NCBI RefSeq assembly: GCF_019331715.1
Contig: NZ_JAHBBG010000001.1
Span: 496,001 to 560,000 of the forward strand
Origin: Bifidobacterium simiiventris
GTDB lineage: Bacteria > Actinomycetota > Actinomycetes > Actinomycetales > Bifidobacteriaceae
Reading direction: 5' to 3'
Length of the DNA stretch: 64,000 nt
The notes beneath the pieces are model-generated. The model was not told where the DNA came from and did not search any database. It worked only from the letters and a program-made list of their open reading frames with translations. The position numbers were made by a program, and so were the translations under genes. Every line of letters starts with the position of its first letter. The stretch's first letter is position 1. Shown one piece after another: positions 9,482 through 19,581 of this stretch.

Positions 9482-9740
9482 CCCGGGCATACTGCCGTTC
9501 TAGGCCTCCAAACCGACCGTAAGCCCGGGAAGGAGCAATCCAGCCCCAAGCATACGCCCACTCTTCCCGGGCATACTGCCGCTTTGAACCTCCAAACCGA
9601 CCGTAAGCCCGGGAACTTAACCCAACTACCCGGGCATACGGCCGGTTTACACACCGAAAACGGCCGTAAGCCCGGGAAACCAACCCAACCACCCGGGCTT
9701 ACGGCCGGTTTGAACCCTCGAACCGGCCGTATGCCCGGGA
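9482..9740. repeat. Array of four 49-bp hairpin repeats
   Basis: Four near-palindromic units lie at 9482-9530, 9566-9614, 9629-9677 and 9692-9740; the last three are spaced exactly 63 bp apart. Each begins CCCGGGCATAC or CCCGGGCTTAC and ends GTAAGCCCGGGA or GTATGCCCGGGA, and can fold into a long GC-rich stem. A single A/T asymmetry in the stem shows copy 4 in the opposite orientation to copies 1-3. The array fills most of the 445-bp gene-free stretch between fucO and the exporter gene; 9309-9481 holds nothing else I can name. It could be a REP-type array or a terminator cluster. Confidence 0.8.
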
Positions 9741-9753
9741 AGGGACCTTGCGA

Positions 9754-10593
9754 TCAGGAGCCGGCGCGCACGGATCGTGTGACCCTGAGCGCGGAGATCG
9801 TGCTGCGCACGGCGAGGAACGCGAGCCACGCGGCGAACAGCAGCGATCCGGCGCGCGGGGTGAGCCAGCCGGCCATCATCGTGCCGAGCGGCGCGGTCAC
9901 CACAGCGCAACAGCCGATGATCAGCCCACTCTTCAGATGTACGATCCGCCGTTTCCAGTTCGCCGCCGTGCCGGAGATCGCACCGGGGAACATCACCAGC
10001 AGCGACGTGCCACGCGCCATCAGGTCGCTCGCGCCGAACAGGAACGAAAGCGCCGGCATCATGATCGCCCCTCCCCCGATGCCGAGCACGCCGGCGAGCG
10101 CACCCGTCACCACGCCGAGCAGCACGAGGAACACGCCCGACCACACGTGCAGCACGAGATGCCCTTCGCGCGGCGGCGTGAACGTGACCTGCTGGATGAT
10201 CACGAACACGAGGAACGCCACCCAGACCCATCGCAGCACGACTTCGGGCAAGCGGCTGAGCAACAATGATCCAAGCTGGCTGCCTGCGATCACGCCAAGG
10301 GCGAGCAGGGCCGCGGCCAGCCAGTTCACGTTGCCTTCCGTGGCATAGGAGATCACGCCGGAGATTGACGTGGGCACGATGGCCGCGAGCGAGGTCGCCG
10401 CCGCGTGTCGTTGGCTCAGACCGAGCCAGACGAGCGCGGGCACGATGATCGTGCCGCCGCCGATGCCGAACAGGCCGGACAGCAGTCCGCACGCGAGTCC
10501 GGTGGCCACGAGCACGAGCACGCCGCGCCGATCCAATCGCGCGGCCGCAGGTTCCTCCACAACAGGTTTTTCGTCGTCGTTCACATGCGTCAC
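9754..10593 (-). CDS. Sulfite exporter TauE/SafE family membrane protein
   Basis: The 279-residue product has the two-fold repeat of the TauE/SafE family: GLLSGLFGIGGGTIIVPAL near the N-terminus and GALAGVLGIGGGAIMMPAL in the second half. There are about eight membrane segments. Members export sulfite, sulfoacetate or other small organosulfur anions, but the substrate of this one cannot be read from sequence. The gene is divergent from coaX and ends next to the hairpin array at 9482-9740, which may terminate it. Confidence 0.85.
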   Translation of the reverse strand: MTHVNDDEKPVVEEPAAARLDRRGVLVLVATGLACGLLSGLFGIGGGTIIVPALVWLGLSQRHAAATSLAAIVPTSISGVISYATEGNVNWLAAALLALGVIAGSQLGSLLLSRLPEVVLRWVWVAFLVFVIIQQVTFTPPREGHLVLHVWSGVFLVLLGVVTGALAGVLGIGGGAIMMPALSFLFGASDLMARGTSLLVMFPGAISGTAANWKRRIVHLKSGLIIGCCAVVTAPLGTMMAGWLTPRAGSLLFAAWLAFLAVRSTISALRVTRSVRAGS

Positions 10594-10652
10594 CCTACCG
10601 CACCGACTACACTGAATATCCAGCGCATTCCACTCGGCAGAAGGGAAATCTC

Positions 10653-11423
10653 ATGCTTGTCGCGGTCGACATCGGCAACACCAACATCGTGCTCGGTTTT
10701 CTGGATCGCGGCGACATCGTGGGCACGTACCGCATCACCACGAAGGCGAACCACACGTCGGACGAGTACGGCCTGATGATCATGCAGTTCCTCGAGCTGA
10801 GCGGGTTCTCGCCCGACGACGTGGACGACGTGATCATCTGTTCGGTGGTGCCGAAAGTGATGCATTCGTTCCGCGCGAGCATGATCAAGTTCCTCGACGT
10901 CGATCCGATGGTGGTCGGCCCCGGTGTCAAGACCGGCATCAACATTCGCATCGACGATCCGAAGTCGCTCGGCGCGGACATGCTGGCGGATTCGGTCGGC
11001 GCGTACGTGACGTACGGCGGGCCGGTGCTGGTGGTCGATTTCGGCACGGCGACGACGTTCGACTACGTGGATGCGAAGGGCACGATCACGGCCGGCATCA
11101 TCACGACCGGCATCCGTACGGCCGCCGCGGCCTTGTGGGGTGAGACGGCACAGCTGCCGGAGGTGGAGATCACGCGGCCGAATTCGATTCTGGCGACGAA
11201 CACGCGCACCGCGATGCAGGCCGGTCTGTATTACAACTTCCTAGGCGGCACGGAGCGCACGATCCGACAGTTCCACGAGGAGATCGGTGAGGATTTCCAA
11301 GTGGTGGCGACCGGCGGGCTCGGCCGCGTGCTCGAGAACGACACGCAGCTGATCGACGTGTACGACCCGGACCTGATCTTCAAGGGCATGGCCGCGATCT
11401 ACGAGCGCAATACCGCACGGTAG
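10653..11423 (+). CDS. coaX: Type III pantothenate kinase
   Basis: The 256-residue product has the family's ASKHA-fold motifs: DIGNTNIVLGF at the N-terminus (phosphate binding), GADMLADSVGA, and VVDFGTATTFDYVDAKG with the catalytic-region Asp. It phosphorylates pantothenate in the first step of coenzyme A synthesis and, unlike type I and II enzymes, usually is not feedback inhibited by CoA. The length is normal. The start follows CAGAAGGGAAATCTC. The gene is monocistronic as far as visible; the 96-bp repeat element lies downstream. Confidence 0.92.
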   Translation: MLVAVDIGNTNIVLGFLDRGDIVGTYRITTKANHTSDEYGLMIMQFLELSGFSPDDVDDVIICSVVPKVMHSFRASMIKFLDVDPMVVGPGVKTGINIRIDDPKSLGADMLADSVGAYVTYGGPVLVVDFGTATTFDYVDAKGTITAGIITTGIRTAAAALWGETAQLPEVEITRPNSILATNTRTAMQAGLYYNFLGGTERTIRQFHEEIGEDFQVVATGGLGRVLENDTQLIDVYDPDLIFKGMAAIYERNTAR

Positions 11424-11498
11424 CAGAAATAGGTAAACACCGTCATACAGACCGGGAGTAAGAGAATCCGTCATTTCGACCGAACGTAACAAGATCCC

Positions 11499-11594
11499 TG
11501 TCATTTCGACCGAGCGTGAGCGAGCGGAGAAATCTCCCGCCGATCAACGGGTGTGAAGATTTCTCGACTCGGCTTCGCCTCGCTCGAAATGACA
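11499..11594. repeat. 96-bp inverted-repeat element, copy 2
   Basis: The ends are TGTCATTTCGACCGAGCG and CGCTCGAAATGACA. The inner arms AGCGGAGAAATCT and AGATTTCTCGACT are also near complementary. The length is the same as copy 1. A second, partial end (TCATTTCGACCGAACG) lies just upstream at about 11471. The element sits between the converging coaX and binding-protein genes. Confidence 0.75.
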
Positions 11595-11640
11595 TTGCTC
11601 CGACGAAATGCACGCGAACTCGCACGACACCTGGACAATC

Positions 11641-13071
11641 TCACTTGATCGTGAAGCCCTGGTTGAAACCGTATTCCTTGAGATCCTTCTGCCATGAGGT
11701 GATGCCGTCGAGCAGCGTGATGCGCTTGCCCGGGTGCTTGGGCAGCGTGAGCGGCTTGCCATTGGGTTTGGTCTCGCCGGCCTCGATGCGGTCCTTGATG
11801 CTTTCGTATTGGTATTTGGCCGCAGACCAGTCGTACGCCTTGCCGACGGTCGCGCTGAAATCGTTGCGCGCGTAGACTTCGAACGGCAGGTACTGGTAGC
11901 CGGTCGTCACGTTTTCGGCCGCTTCGGAAAGCACCTTGTTGTACTGTTGGCCGCCGAAATACGCGATGTCGATGTTGCGCGAGTCACGCACGGTGGTCTT
12001 GTTGGCGAAGTCCGCGTCGGCGAGCGTGGCCTTGTCTGCGGGGAACGAGCCGCCATCGATGCGCGTGGCGATGCCGGCCGCATTGTGGCACACGTAGTCC
12101 ACGAACCGGAACGCGGCGTCCGGTTTGCGGGTCGACTGCAGTACGCTCAGCGCCGATCCGCCGTTTTCCGAAGTGGCTTCGCGCCCGTCTTCGGTCGGCA
12201 TCTGCGAGACGCGCCACAGTCCGGCGCCGCCCGGCACGTCCGACAGCAACAGCGACGGCATCCACGCGCCGGAGAACACCGAGGCGACCGTGCCGGCGCC
12301 GAGCTTCTTCTTCCAGCCGTCCGACCATGTCTTGCTGGTCGTGTCGACCAGTCCCTCGTTGATCATCTTCTGCCAGAATTCAGTGAACGTGCGCGTGCCG
12401 TCGTCGCCGGTCAGGTCGACGGTCACGGTCTTGCCGTCCGATGACGTGTGGAACGGGCGGCCGCCGGCCAACCAGATCATCGCGTTGTAGAAGCTCGCAT
12501 CACCCGAGTCGGCAGCGATGTACACGTCGATCGCCTTGAGTTTCTTCGCGGCCTCGTAATAGTCGTCCCAGGTGCGGATCTTCGCGGCGTCCACGCCGGC
12601 CTGTTCGAACACGTCCTTGTTGTAGAAGAACGCCATCGGGCCGGAGTCCATAGGCAGGCCGTACGTGCGGCCGCCGAGCTGGACGGAACCCCACGAACCG
12701 GGCGTGTAGAAGTCGCCGTAGCCGCCCACGCGGTCGGTGATGTCGAGCAGCTGGCTGCTGACCGCGTACTGCGGCAGCGCGAAGTATTCGAGCTGGGCGA
12801 CGTCGGGCAGACCGTAGCCGTCCTGGATGGCGCTGTTGAGGTTCTCGTAGCCGCTCGTGTCCCTGATGGTGACGCGGATGTCGGGATTGGCCGCCTCGAA
12901 CGCCTCGGCCAGGGCTTTCATGCTCGGTTCCCACGACCAGACGACGATTTCGGTGCGCGTGTCGCGTTGGCCACATGCGGCGACGGCAAGCAGACAGACG
13001 ACGGACAGGATCGCGGCCATGATGCGTGTCATTGGTCCTTGCGTCCGTCCGGTCAACCGTCGTGCAGTCAT
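11641..13071 (-). CDS. Sugar ABC transporter substrate-binding lipoprotein (orphan)
   Basis: ATG 13071 follows AGGGGAG at good spacing, giving 476 residues. A signal sequence ends in LAVAACGQ, a lipobox. The rest matches family 1 extracellular solute-binding proteins: TEIVVWSWEPSMKALAEAFEAANPDIRVTI near the N-terminus and GLPMDSGPMAFFYNKDVFEQAG further on. It should bind a sugar or oligosaccharide outside the membrane. No permease gene is next to it, so it must use a transporter encoded elsewhere. It lies downstream of the GH42 beta-galactosidase on the same strand, separated by a terminator, so galactoside uptake is a plausible but unproven role. Confidence 0.82.
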   Translation of the reverse strand: MTARRLTGRTQGPMTRIMAAILSVVCLLAVAACGQRDTRTEIVVWSWEPSMKALAEAFEAANPDIRVTIRDTSGYENLNSAIQDGYGLPDVAQLEYFALPQYAVSSQLLDITDRVGGYGDFYTPGSWGSVQLGGRTYGLPMDSGPMAFFYNKDVFEQAGVDAAKIRTWDDYYEAAKKLKAIDVYIAADSGDASFYNAMIWLAGGRPFHTSSDGKTVTVDLTGDDGTRTFTEFWQKMINEGLVDTTSKTWSDGWKKKLGAGTVASVFSGAWMPSLLLSDVPGGAGLWRVSQMPTEDGREATSENGGSALSVLQSTRKPDAAFRFVDYVCHNAAGIATRIDGGSFPADKATLADADFANKTTVRDSRNIDIAYFGGQQYNKVLSEAAENVTTGYQYLPFEVYARNDFSATVGKAYDWSAAKYQYESIKDRIEAGETKPNGKPLTLPKHPGKRITLLDGITSWQKDLKEYGFNQGFTIK

Positions 13072-13147
13072 GCCGCCGCTCCCCTGATTCGAGATGTCGA
13101 TGTCCGTATCGAGTGTACACACCGAGTCATAAGACGGCATAAGAAAA

Positions 13148-13182
13148 CGGCTCTTCTCACGGTATACCCGCAAGAAGAGCCG
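13148..13182 (-). terminator. Rho-independent terminator after the GH42 gene
   Basis: Perfect 10-bp arms CGGCTCTTCT and AGAAGAGCCG flank a 15-nt loop. On the minus strand the stem is followed directly by TTTTCTT. It lies 22 bp beyond the beta-galactosidase stop and separates it from the binding-protein gene. Confidence 0.8.
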
Positions 13183-13203
13183 CTGATCAGTAGCGTTACT
13201 GGG

Positions 13204-15348
<2,145 letters not shown>

Positions 15349-15448
15349 TCATATCGCACCCCTAGCCACGCGCCACGCCGTACGGAACAAATCATCGCAA
15401 ATTCTTTTACAGATCCGCCAAAATGCCTCACCGCCCGTCATCATCCCG

Positions 15449-15454
15449 TATAAT
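15449..15454 (+). promoter_or_regulatory. Candidate -10 box (TATAAT) for the LacI gene
   Basis: A consensus TATAAT lies 33 bp before the ATG of the LacI-type regulator in the ~200-bp divergent region. No convincing -35 box or LacI operator palindrome was found by eye. Confidence 0.4.
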
Positions 15455-15487
15455 GGCAACGAAAACATCGCCGTTCGGAAGTGAATC

Positions 15488-16501
15488 ATGAACCGTCCAT
15501 CCACGATATCCATGCAAGACGTCGCCATCGAAGCCGGCGTCTCCCCGCAGACCGTCTCCCGCGTCGCCAACGGCAGCACCGCCGTCAAGGCTGCGACCCG
15601 AGAGAAGGTCGAGGCGGCCATGCGCAAGCTCGGCTACCGGCCGAACTACGCGGCGCGCGCGTTGAAGCACGGCCGGTTCAAGGACATCGGCGTGGTCATG
15701 TTCAACATGAGCGCATACGGCAACGTGCGCATCCTCAACGCGATCTCCACCGCCGCCAACGAGCACGGCTACGCGATCACGATGCTCACGATCGGGCAGG
15801 GCCGCGAACGCACGCTGCGCGCGGCGGTCGACCGCGTCAAGCAGCTGCCGGTCGACGGCGTGATCGTCGTCATGGAGGAGCAGACGGCCGATTTCCTGAC
15901 CTTCGAGCCGCCGGCCGAACTGCCCGTGGTCATCATCTCGGAGAAGCCGACCGACCACTGCCCCACCGTCGACGCCGACCAGTACGGCTGTTCCGAGGCC
16001 GTGGTCGACTATCTGACCGGCAAGGGGCATCGCACGGTGTATCACATCGCGGGACCGTCAACGTCGGTCGCGGCCGAGAACCGCGAGGACGGCTGGCGGC
16101 GGGCGCTGCAGCAACGCGGACTGCCGGTGCCGCCGGTGTATATAGGCGATTGGGAGGCCGACAGCGGCTATCAGGCCGGGCTGGCGCTCGCGCACGAGCG
16201 GGACTGCACGGCGGTGTACGCGGCGAACGACCAGATGGCGTACGGCGCGATGCTCGGGTTGCGCGCGGCCGGCAAGCTCGTGCCCGAGGACGTGAGCGTG
16301 ATCGGCGTGGACGATTCGCTGATCGGCACGGTGCCGCGGCTGGAATTGACGACAATGCGGCTGGATTTCGACGGGATCGGCCGCGAGGCGTTCTCGATGG
16401 TGACCCGCCAGTGCGAGGGAGAGACGCTGCCCACCGGCGTCAAGCATGCCATCCCCGCCACCTTGATCGAACGAGCTTCTGTGCGCGATCTCAACGCCTA
16501 G
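15488..16501 (+). CDS. LacI-family transcriptional regulator
   Basis: The 337-residue product has an N-terminal LacI helix-turn-helix (MQDVAIEAGVSPQTVSRVANG) and hinge helix (NYAARALK), followed by a periplasmic-binding-protein-like sugar sensor (DIGVVMFNMSAYGN through VYAANDQMAYGAMLGLRAAGK and VSVIGVDDS). It should repress in the absence of its sugar inducer. It is transcribed away from the GH42 gene, so that gene is the likely target. The start has GGAAGTG upstream. The end overlaps the convergent pseudouridine synthase gene by 4 bp. Confidence 0.9.
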   Translation: MNRPSTISMQDVAIEAGVSPQTVSRVANGSTAVKAATREKVEAAMRKLGYRPNYAARALKHGRFKDIGVVMFNMSAYGNVRILNAISTAANEHGYAITMLTIGQGRERTLRAAVDRVKQLPVDGVIVVMEEQTADFLTFEPPAELPVVIISEKPTDHCPTVDADQYGCSEAVVDYLTGKGHRTVYHIAGPSTSVAAENREDGWRRALQQRGLPVPPVYIGDWEADSGYQAGLALAHERDCTAVYAANDQMAYGAMLGLRAAGKLVPEDVSVIGVDDSLIGTVPRLELTTMRLDFDGIGREAFSMVTRQCEGETLPTGVKHAIPATLIERASVRDLNA

Positions 16502-17232
16502 CCCAGCGGGATGCGGGAGACGAAGGTGCGCGGTTCGTGGGTGACGGGGTCGATGAACGACAGCCGACGGGCGACGAGCTCGAGCGGCCGGCTGAAGTCG
16601 TCATAGGCGCGTTCGATGATGCGCGGATAGAAGTCGTCGCCGACGATCGGCAGTCCGAGCGAGTTCATATGGACGCGCAGCTGATGCGTTTTACCGGTGC
16701 GCGGATGCAACGTATAGGCACGAATATTCCGTTTTTCGACGGCACCAGCGTCACCCAGTTTGATCACCGTCTCGGCATTGACCTCGCCCGGCTCCTCGTA
16801 CGCCTGCAATATCCCGCGTTGCTTGACGATGCGCGAGCGCCGCAGCAGCGGAAACACGCGCGGCGACTCGAGCAACGCGACCGTCCCGTACCGAGGCCTG
16901 CGAATCGGCGCGGCCGGCGCTAGACACTCGTACACCTTGGTCGTGCGCCGTTCCTGAAACAGCATCTGATACGCCCCGCGCAACGCCGGGTCACGTACGA
17001 ACACCACCACACCGGCCGTAAGCCGGTCCAACCGGTGTGCCGGCACAATATCCGACTCGCCATACCGCTCGCGCAATCGGATCAACGCCGTCTCGCGATA
17101 CCACATGCCGCGCGGCGTGGTCGCCAGAAAATGCGGCTTGTCAATGACGATGATCCCCGCATCCTCATACAGCACATCAACATCAAACGGAATCCGCGGC
17201 TCGTCCGTCACCCAGCGATGCCGTTGCGTCAT
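16498..17232 (-). CDS. RluA-family pseudouridine synthase
   Basis: The 244-residue product contains the catalytic motif HRLDRLTAGVVVF, with Asp as the nucleophile, and the family's DVLYEDAGIIVIDKPHFLATTPRG start and RTGKTHQLRVHMNSLGLPIVGDDFYP end. It isomerises uridine to pseudouridine in rRNA or tRNA. No S4 domain is seen. The target site is uncertain; other actinobacterial proteins of this kind are annotated only as RluA/RsuA family. The gene converges on the LacI gene with a 4-bp overlap. Confidence 0.88.
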   Translation of the reverse strand: MTQRHRWVTDEPRIPFDVDVLYEDAGIIVIDKPHFLATTPRGMWYRETALIRLRERYGESDIVPAHRLDRLTAGVVVFVRDPALRGAYQMLFQERRTTKVYECLAPAAPIRRPRYGTVALLESPRVFPLLRRSRIVKQRGILQAYEEPGEVNAETVIKLGDAGAVEKRNIRAYTLHPRTGKTHQLRVHMNSLGLPIVGDDFYPRIIERAYDDFSRPLELVARRLSFIDPVTHEPRTFVSRIPLG

Positions 17233-17274
17233 CTTACCTGCTCACCCGCACTTTCCACAGTTCCAGCGGTGACC

Positions 17275-17362
17275 GGGAGTGGTCGGGGCATGCATTGCCC
17301 GACACGCTCCGGGCCGCTCGGCCGAGTCATACGGTCGGTCAACGCATGCCCCGACCACTCCC
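17275..17362. repeat. 88-bp palindromic element, copy A
   Basis: Perfect 19-bp terminal inverted repeats (GGGAGTGGTCGGGGCATGC at 17275-17293 and its complement at 17344-17362) flank a 50-bp core containing CGACACGCTCCGGGCCGCTC. Copy B at 17435-17522 has the same length and a related core in the opposite orientation. The two copies and the ~72-bp AT-richer spacer between them fill most of the 337-bp stretch between the pseudouridine synthase gene and glmS. Confidence 0.8.
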
Positions 17363-17434
17363 TCAGCGATACGCAACGTTACGTTTGCCAGCCGTATTTA
17401 CAGACAGATAAAACGTGACATTCCAACGCAACGA

Positions 17435-17522
17435 GGTGTCGGCCGGCATGCATGTTGCTCGACCGTATGACTTGGCCGAGCGGCCCGGAGCGTGTCGAGC
17501 GACATGCATGCCGGTCGACACC
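17435..17522. repeat. 88-bp palindromic element, copy B (inverted)
   Basis: The terminal arms GGTGTCGGCCGGCATGCATG and CATGCATGCCGGTCGACACC pair with one mismatch. The core, read on the minus strand, repeats the core of copy A (CGACACGCTCCGGGCCGCTC, then GTCATACGGTCG). The arm sequence differs from copy A while self-complementarity is kept. Confidence 0.8.
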
Positions 17523-17569
17523 GGCCAACGCCGGAACTATCTCACCGCCAGAACCGTTATAACGAACCG

Positions 17570-19462
17570 CTACTCGACCGTGACGGACTTGGCGAGGTTG
17601 CGCGGCTTGTCGACGTCGTAGCCCTTGAGCTTGGCCATGTCCATCGCGAACAGCTGCAGCGGTACCACGTCGACGAGCGGGCTCATCAACGTCGGGCACT
17701 GCGGTCGCCAGAACACGACGTCCGCGTAACGCTCCACATCCGGATCGCCCTCCTCGGCCACGGCGATGATGAACGCGCCGCGCGCCTTGACCTCCTCGAT
17801 GCCGGAGATCACCTTCGCGTGCAGCACGTTGCGGCCGCGTTCGGGCGGCACGATGAACACGATCGGCTCGCCTTCGTCCACGAGCGCGATCGGGCCGTGC
17901 TTAAGCTCGCCGGCCGCGAACCCTTCCGTGAACGTGTACGCGATCTCCTTGAGTTTCAGCGCGCCTTCCATCGCCACCGGGTAGCCGACGTGGCGGCCGA
18001 GGAACAGGAACGACTTCGCGTTCACCATCTGCTCGGCGGCTTTCTGCACGGCCTTGGTCTGCGTGTCGAGGATCCACTGGATCTTGCGCGGCATGGCCTT
18101 GAGCGCGTCGAGCGTGGCGTGGATCTCGTCGCGGAACATCGCGCCCTTGACCTGCGCGAGGTACAGGCCGAGCACGTAGGCGGCGGTGATCTGCGCGACG
18201 AACGCCTTGGTGGAGGCGACGGCGACTTCGGGGCCGGCGTGCGTGTAGAGCACGGCGTCGGATTCGCGCGGGATGGACGCGCCCTGCGTGTTGCAGATCG
18301 CGAGCACCTTGGAACCCTGTTCGCGGGCGTGGCGCAGGGCCATGAGCGTGTCCATCGTCTCACCGGACTGCGAGATCGCGACGACGAGCGTGCGCGGGGT
18401 CAGGATCGGGTCGCGGTAGCGGAACTCGTGCGCGAGCTCGACCTCGACCGGGATGCGCACCCAGTGTTCGATCGCGTACTTGGCGACCATGCCGGCGTAT
18501 GCCGCGGTGCCGCACGCGATGACGATGATCTTGTCGATCGCCTTGAAGTCATGCTCCTCGATGCGCACCTCGTCGAGGTTCAGGTCGCCGTGCTTGTCGA
18601 GACGGCCGAGCAGCGTGCGCTGGACGGCGGCCGGATCCTCGTGGATCTCCTTGTCCATGAACGAGTCCCAGCCGCCTTTTTCGGCCGCGGACGCATCCCA
18701 GTCGACGGTGTACGTCTTCGGATCGTCGATCACGTTGCCGTCGAAATCGGTGACGATCACCTTGGCGGCGGAGACGCACACGGCCTGGTCCTGGTCGACT
18801 TCGAGCGCGCGCTTCGTGTACGCGACGAACGCGGCCACGTCGGAGCCGAGGAAGTTCTCGCCGTCGCCAAGTCCGACGACGAGCGGCGAATCGTGGCGTG
18901 CGCCGACGACGATGTCCGGCTGGCGGCAGTCGGTGGCGAGGATCGTGAACGCGCCTTCGAGCATGCGCGCCAGACGGCGCACGGCCTTGAACAGGTCGGG
19001 CTTGCCGTCCTCCGCGATGATCGCATCCACGATCTTGCCGAGCAGTTTCGCGGCGACCTCGGTGTCGGTGCTCGACGCGAACCGGTAGCCTTCGGCCTGC
19101 AGATCGAGGCGCAGCTGGGAGGCGTTTTCGATGATGCCGTTGTGGATGATCGCGACCTTGCCGTCCGCGCTGGTATGCGGGTGCGCGTTCACGTCGGACG
19201 GTTCGCCGTTGGTGGCCCAGCGCGTGTGCCCGATGCCGACCGTGGCGAGCGGCATCGGATTGCGTTCGATGTCCTCGACGAGGTTGGCGAGGCGGCCGGC
19301 CTTCTTGCGCACGGCGACCTGCTCCATGCCGGGGGCGCTCAGGGCCACGCCAGCCGAATCATATCCGCGGTATTCGAGGCGCTTCAAGCCCTGCAAGCAC
19401 ACTTCCAAGGGCTTGCCGCACGCGGTTTCAACGTTTCCTGCATATCCAACGATTCCACACAT
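17570..19462 (-). CDS. glmS: Glutamine--fructose-6-phosphate aminotransferase
   Basis: The 630-residue product is full length. Cys2 of MCGIVGYAGN is the glutaminase nucleophile, followed by the LEYRGYDSAGVA and HTRWATNGEPSDVNAHPH motifs. Two SIS isomerase domains follow (ACGTAAYAGMVAKY; ISQSGETMDTLMALRHA), and the C-terminus KSVTVE is the family's conserved end. It makes glucosamine-6-phosphate from fructose-6-phosphate and glutamine, the first step to UDP-GlcNAc for peptidoglycan. I saw no glmS ribozyme upstream; the 119-bp leader is short. Confidence 0.96.
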   Translation of the reverse strand: MCGIVGYAGNVETACGKPLEVCLQGLKRLEYRGYDSAGVALSAPGMEQVAVRKKAGRLANLVEDIERNPMPLATVGIGHTRWATNGEPSDVNAHPHTSADGKVAIIHNGIIENASQLRLDLQAEGYRFASSTDTEVAAKLLGKIVDAIIAEDGKPDLFKAVRRLARMLEGAFTILATDCRQPDIVVGARHDSPLVVGLGDGENFLGSDVAAFVAYTKRALEVDQDQAVCVSAAKVIVTDFDGNVIDDPKTYTVDWDASAAEKGGWDSFMDKEIHEDPAAVQRTLLGRLDKHGDLNLDEVRIEEHDFKAIDKIIVIACGTAAYAGMVAKYAIEHWVRIPVEVELAHEFRYRDPILTPRTLVVAISQSGETMDTLMALRHAREQGSKVLAICNTQGASIPRESDAVLYTHAGPEVAVASTKAFVAQITAAYVLGLYLAQVKGAMFRDEIHATLDALKAMPRKIQWILDTQTKAVQKAAEQMVNAKSFLFLGRHVGYPVAMEGALKLKEIAYTFTEGFAAGELKHGPIALVDEGEPIVFIVPPERGRNVLHAKVISGIEEVKARGAFIIAVAEEGDPDVERYADVVFWRPQCPTLMSPLVDVVPLQLFAMDMAKLKGYDVDKPRNLAKSVTVE

Positions 19463-19581
19463 AGCCCACTACCCTACCGGACGCATGTTGCAACGCGAAA
19501 CCGCAACCCGCGACCATGCCCGTATTCTTCACGCGGGATGGGTCCGATCGCCACTTCGGGTCGCGTTGTCACCGCAACTTA

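Noticed and set aside
9482-9740. CRISPR array
   Set aside because: The units are palindromic hairpins with short spacers, one unit is inverted, and no cas gene is nearby.
19463-19581. glmS ribozyme upstream of glmS
   Set aside because: The leader and intergenic region are short and show no recognisable ribozyme pairing by eye.
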